Source: Nannocystis sp.
GTDB taxonomy: Bacteria > Myxococcota_A > Polyangia > Nannocystales > Nannocystaceae
Assembly: GCA_016712315.1 (NCBI GenBank)
Contig: JADJRG010000013.1
Span: 744,001-808,000, forward strand
DNA: 64,000 bases
Direction of reading: 5' to 3'
In this document: positions 61,328-64,000 of the stretch, in pieces
How positions within the stretch are numbered: position 1 is the first letter of the stretch
How the letters are laid out: the number at the start of each line of letters is the position of its first letter
The notes under the pieces: model-generated
The model's input: only the letters and a program-made list of their open reading frames with translations
The model's database searches: none
Told to the model about the DNA's origin: nothing
Program-made: the position numbers and the translations under genes

Positions 61328-62518
61328 GTGCCCCTCCGCATCGAGCTACGCCGCGATCAAGGCCGCCACACCGTCACCGAAGGCCCGTGGATCCGCCGCC
61401 GCCAGATCGCCAAGACCTGGGGGCCCCCGGATCCCGCCGCCCTCGCCCTCGTCACGGATCACCGCGGCGAAGCGATCGGCTGGGGCCTCGTCTCCCCCGA
61501 GTCCGAGATCGCCGTCCGCCTCGTCAATTATTCCAGCGAGGCGCCGCCCGACGACTGGCTCGGGCGCCGCCTCGCCGCCGCCTTGGAGGCCCGCGACAGC
61601 CTCGGCCTCGCCGCTCAACCCACCACCGGCCTCCGCGAGGTGAACAGCGAAGGCGACGGCGTCCCCGGCCTCGTCATCGATCGCTACGGGGACGATCGAG
61701 TCCTCCAGATCACCACCGCCGCGATCGCCGCCCGCGCCCCGCAGATCGTCGCTTGGCTGCGCCCTCGCGCCCGAGGCGCCCTCTACGTCACCGCCCCCAC
61801 CAGCGCCGCCGAGCGCGAAGGGTTCGCGCCCGAGCCCCTCATCCAGCTCGGCGATCCTCCGCCTGCCGCCGATCACCGCCTCAGTTTCCTCGAGCACGGC
61901 CTCCCCTTTCAGGCCCCGGCGCCGCCGAGCCAGAAGACCGGCGCCTACTTCGACCAGCGCGAGAACCGGCGCACGATCGCCCAGCTCGCCGCCGCCCACG
62001 GCGGGCCCTTGCTCGACCTCGGCACCCACCTCGGCGGCTTCGCCGTCCACGCCGCCCGCGCGGGTGTCACCGCCATCGGCCTCGACCAGAGCGCCAAGGC
62101 CCTCGACTTCGCCCGGGGCAACGCCGCCCGCTGCGGCGTCAGCGAGCGCCTCACCTTCGCCCAGGGCGACCTCTTCGGCCCCCTCGATCAGCCCGAGCTC
62201 GCCGGCCCCTTCGGCGTCATCGTCGTCGACCCGCCCAAGATCGCCAGCAGCGCCCGCGACCTCCCTCGCGCCACCCGGGCCCTCGCCGCCTGCCTCAGCA
62301 ACCTCGCCCCGCGCGTCGCCCCGCGCGGCTACCTGGTCGTATGTTCATGTTCCCACCACATCAGCGGCGCCCACCTCGACGCCGCCGTCGCCGGCCTGCG
62401 CGGCCGCTGGACCCGGACCCTGGCCCTCGGACCAGGCCCCGATCACCCCGTCGCCCCCTGCCACGTCCAAGGCGAGTACCTGCGCGTGCACGTCTACCAG
62501 GCGCGCGAGGCCGCCTGA
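61328..62518 (+). CDS. RlmI-like 23S rRNA cytosine methyltransferase
   Basis: 396 residues from GTG 61328. An N-terminal PUA-like domain (RIELRRDQGRHTVTEGPWIR) is joined to a Rossmann methyltransferase. GLVIDRYGD, TGAYFDQRENRRTIA (RlmI signature), LLDLGTHLGGFAVHAA (motif I), VIVVDPPKIASS (motif IV) and VVCSCSHHIS (motif VI with Cys) are all family landmarks. RlmI methylates C5 of C1962 in E. coli 23S rRNA; the C-S-C-S-H-H motif is consistent with a catalytic Cys. The exact position methylated here is inferred by homology. Confidence 0.88.
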   Translation: MPLRIELRRDQGRHTVTEGPWIRRRQIAKTWGPPDPAALALVTDHRGEAIGWGLVSPESEIAVRLVNYSSEAPPDDWLGRRLAAALEARDSLGLAAQPTTGLREVNSEGDGVPGLVIDRYGDDRVLQITTAAIAARAPQIVAWLRPRARGALYVTAPTSAAEREGFAPEPLIQLGDPPPAADHRLSFLEHGLPFQAPAPPSQKTGAYFDQRENRRTIAQLAAAHGGPLLDLGTHLGGFAVHAARAGVTAIGLDQSAKALDFARGNAARCGVSERLTFAQGDLFGPLDQPELAGPFGVIVVDPPKIASSARDLPRATRALAACLSNLAPRVAPRGYLVVCSCSHHISGAHLDAAVAGLRGRWTRTLALGPGPDHPVAPCHVQGEYLRVHVYQAREAA

Positions 62519-62527
62519 GCCCCGCCG

Positions 62528-62824
62528 CTAGCCGGTCGCCGTCGCCGTCGTCGACTGGCGCAGGATATCGAGCAGAGCCAGCCGATAAACGCTGTTCTCC
62601 GTCTCGACGTAGATCAGCCCGCGCTCCGGCGTCGTCAGGATCCGGCGCACCGTCGTCGTGACCATCCGGCGGCCGTTCGGGTCCCGGAAGATCACCATGC
62701 CCCGCCCCACCGTCGGCTCGGCGATCAGAAACCCCTCGTAGGCCTTGCCGAGCACGGCAGCCGTCGCGCCCTGGATCTTGCCAGTCACACGGATCTTGGT
62801 GGCGAGCACGGCGAACACGACCAC
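62528..62824 (-). CDS. Small conserved-looking protein of unknown function
   Basis: 98 residues from GTG 62824. The N-terminus is mildly hydrophobic (VVFAVLATKIRVTG), then beta-rich (GFLIAEPTVGRGMVIFRD, TTTVRRILTTPERGLIYV), ending in a short helix. This resembles small myxobacterial proteins of ~90-100 residues whose role is undefined. A TAACCT hexamer lies 9 nt before an in-frame GTG at 62818, so the true start could be two codons later. It ends 9 bp from the convergent RlmI-like gene. Confidence 0.65.
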   Translation of the reverse strand: MVVFAVLATKIRVTGKIQGATAAVLGKAYEGFLIAEPTVGRGMVIFRDPNGRRMVTTTVRRILTTPERGLIYVETENSVYRLALLDILRQSTTATATG

Positions 62825-62861
62825 ATCAGGTTATCCCTCGCGCCACAGCGACGCCACGGCC

Positions 62862-62896
62862 AAAAAAAGATCGCCGCGAGGGCGCCTCGCGCGGCG
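62862..62896 (-). terminator. Rho-independent terminator on the minus strand
   Basis: On the minus strand CGCCGCG-CG-AG pairs with CTCGCGGCG around a GCGCC loop (2-nt bulge), followed after AT-C by seven T (complement of A62862-62868). It stops transcription coming from the Bat-type operon (ending at 63056) before the small gene at 62824. Confidence 0.75.
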
Positions 62897-63055
62897 CCGG
62901 AGATCGACGGATCACAGCGGCGCACCGGTCGTCCGAGGCCCCACATGCGGCCCGCAGACCGCGGCCACGACCGCGCGACGCCACCTGCTCCCTGGTGCAG
63001 GCCCACGGGCGCGAACGCCCATCATCGCCGCGTAGACCCCTTCCGCCGCCGCGGC

Positions 63056-63922
63056 TCAGCGCGATGACGTCGCCGCGAGCGCCCCGAGCGTCGCCTCCGG
63101 CACCCAACCCTCCAGCCCGCCGCCCAGGCGGATCTGGCTCCACCCCGCGGTCCTCGCGATCACGCGCACCCGGCTGCCGCCTTGCACCAAGAACGCGCGG
63201 CGGCGGTGAGCACCTGGCGCCTCACGCACCTCCGCCGTCGTCGGCAGCACGATCGCCTGCGGCGTCACCTGCTCGCCGCGCAGCGACAGCCCGTGGAGCC
63301 CGCCGATCGCGACGAAGACGATCGCCAACACCGAGGCCAAGCTGCTCGCCGTCAGCGCCCCACCGCGGCCTGCCACGCGCATCCGCAGCCCCAGCACCGC
63401 CAACGCCGACCAACCCGCCAGCAACGCCAACCACCCGAACAGAGGCGCTCGCACCGCCGCCAACAGCAGCTCCCACCAGCCCTCGGGCCGATCGATCTGC
63501 GCCCCCTCCGCGGCCGCAGCGACCTCCATCCGCTGGCGCACCAGCCCCAAGTTGCGGCGCGCGGCCTCGGCGATCTCGACGCTCGGCTCCGCCGCGGGCT
63601 GGAGCGCCCGTCGCAGGTGCAGCGTCGCCGGCCCCAGCTCGCCGAGCTGCGCGTACGCCGTGCCCAAGTTGTACGAGAGCGCCGCGGAGCGCCCTGGGAG
63701 CAGCCGCCCCGCCTCTTCATAGCTCGCCGCGGCGGCCGCCCAATCACCGCGAGCCGCCGCCGCGTTCCCCCGCGCGAACGTCTCATCGACCACATCAGCG
63801 CGCGCCTGCCCGCCGACCAAGTACACGACCAGCGCGCCGACCAGCGACGCGACGATCGGCCACCGCAGCGCTCCGCCGCGCGCGCGCGCGCCCTCTGCCG
63901 CCCTCGTGAGCGCCGCGCTCAT
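63056..63922 (-). CDS. BatE-like TPR/SH3 membrane protein
   Basis: 288 residues. An N-terminal helix (PIVASLVGALVVYLVGG) is followed by TPR repeats (FARGNAAAARGDWAAAAASY, SYNLGTAYAQLGELGPATLH), then two central membrane helices (APLFGWLALLAGWSALAVLG, LASVLAIVFVAIGGLHGL) and a C-terminal bacterial SH3-like domain (AIVLPTTAEVREAPG, RVRVIARTAGWSQIRL, GWVPEATLG). This is the BatE architecture of the Bacteroides aerotolerance (Bat) operon, whose proteins link a MoxR ATPase to envelope VWA proteins. ATGA overlap with the upstream gene shows it is inside an operon that continues past the window. Confidence 0.85.
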   Translation of the reverse strand: MSAALTRAAEGARARGGALRWPIVASLVGALVVYLVGGQARADVVDETFARGNAAAARGDWAAAAASYEEAGRLLPGRSAALSYNLGTAYAQLGELGPATLHLRRALQPAAEPSVEIAEAARRNLGLVRQRMEVAAAAEGAQIDRPEGWWELLLAAVRAPLFGWLALLAGWSALAVLGLRMRVAGRGGALTASSLASVLAIVFVAIGGLHGLSLRGEQVTPQAIVLPTTAEVREAPGAHRRRAFLVQGGSRVRVIARTAGWSQIRLGGGLEGWVPEATLGALAATSSR

Positions 63923-64000
63923 CCCCCACCTCCGCCGCGCGCCAGCGACGACGAGCGCAGCAGCTTCATCGCCTGCGCCAGCACCTCACGGCGCGCCGAG
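63919..64000 (-). CDS. C-terminal end of the upstream Bat-operon gene, cut by window edge
   Basis: The minus-strand frame ending at TGA 63921-63919 is open to the window edge and encodes 26 residues, ending LLRSSSLARGGGGG. The overlap with the BatE start, and usual operon order, suggest BatD or a BatB-like VWA protein, but this fragment is too short to tell. Confidence 0.5.
   Translation of the reverse strand, partial: SARREVLAQAMKLLRSSSLARGGGGG

Noticed and set aside
62785..63006. Alternative minus-strand frame starting ATG 62826 region
   Set aside because: Cys/Trp-rich, crosses the terminator hairpin at 62862-62896 and competes with the better-supported 98-residue frame.

Overview
The window is very GC-rich, densely coding and almost entirely chromosomal in character. 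I see no rRNA, tRNA, CRISPR array or insertion sequence. The gene content points to a myxobacterium (Myxococcota), probably outside the Myxococcus branch and perhaps near Nannocystis, Plesiocystis or Enhygromyxa. This is inferred from the many lipoproteins with Ser/Thr/Asp/Gly spacers, Cys-rich secreted proteins, a fibro-slime protein, a giant Ser/Thr kinase-ATPase-histidine kinase, a class I terpene synthase and a di-heme/four-Cys copper-protein pair first named from Myxococcus genes. No species is claimed.

Layout. 1-5.5 kb: the end of a glycosyltransferase, a DUF2334 deacetylase-like protein, a large lipoprotein, an XdhC-family protein and two small lipoproteins ending in a clear terminator. 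5.6-9.2 kb: a heterodimeric ABC exporter with one degenerate ATP site. 9.2-15.6 kb: a Cys-rich lipoprotein, an SMP-30/strictosidine-synthase-like protein, a lipoprotein-type metallo-beta-lactamase-fold hydrolase, Maf, aspartate kinase (leader built of 9-bp repeats) and a proline-rich protein. 15.6-18.4 kb: a sterol-desaturase-like di-iron enzyme convergent with a caspase-fold protein carrying a C-terminal helix-turn-helix. 18.6-26.7 kb: one tight operon of GT2, methyltransferase, two GT-C membrane proteins, an anchored extracytoplasmic protein and an alpha/beta hydrolase, probably making a lipid-linked sugar and attaching it at the cell surface. 26.8-35.8 kb: lipoproteins, an acetyltransferase and the two halves of an MbnH/MbnP copper system, separated by four other genes. 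35.8-40.1 kb: an MMPL exporter plus LolA-like protein, divergent from a terpene synthase. 40.2-49.1 kb: a histidine kinase, a contractile-injection tube-like protein, a UvrD/PcrA helicase, an eight-cysteine lipoprotein, a fibro-slime lipoprotein and a SulP transporter. 49.2-64 kb: phosphoglycerate mutase, a barrel-like protein, a double-parvulin lipoprotein, the giant signalling protein, two methyltransferases, NAD-dependent DNA ligase and the start of a Bat-type operon.

The broadest signal is promoter architecture. At least seventeen start codons, most without a Shine-Dalgarno sequence, have a TANNNT hexamer 5-10 nt upstream, and about half of those hexamers carry an extended -10 TGN. This suggests many leaderless or nearly leaderless transcripts, and I used it to choose several starts. 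Other points of interest are the split MbnH/MbnP pair, the caspase-fold/HTH protein, an AT-rich (AAT)n insertion in a membrane glycosyltransferase, and the repeat-built leader of the aspartate kinase gene.
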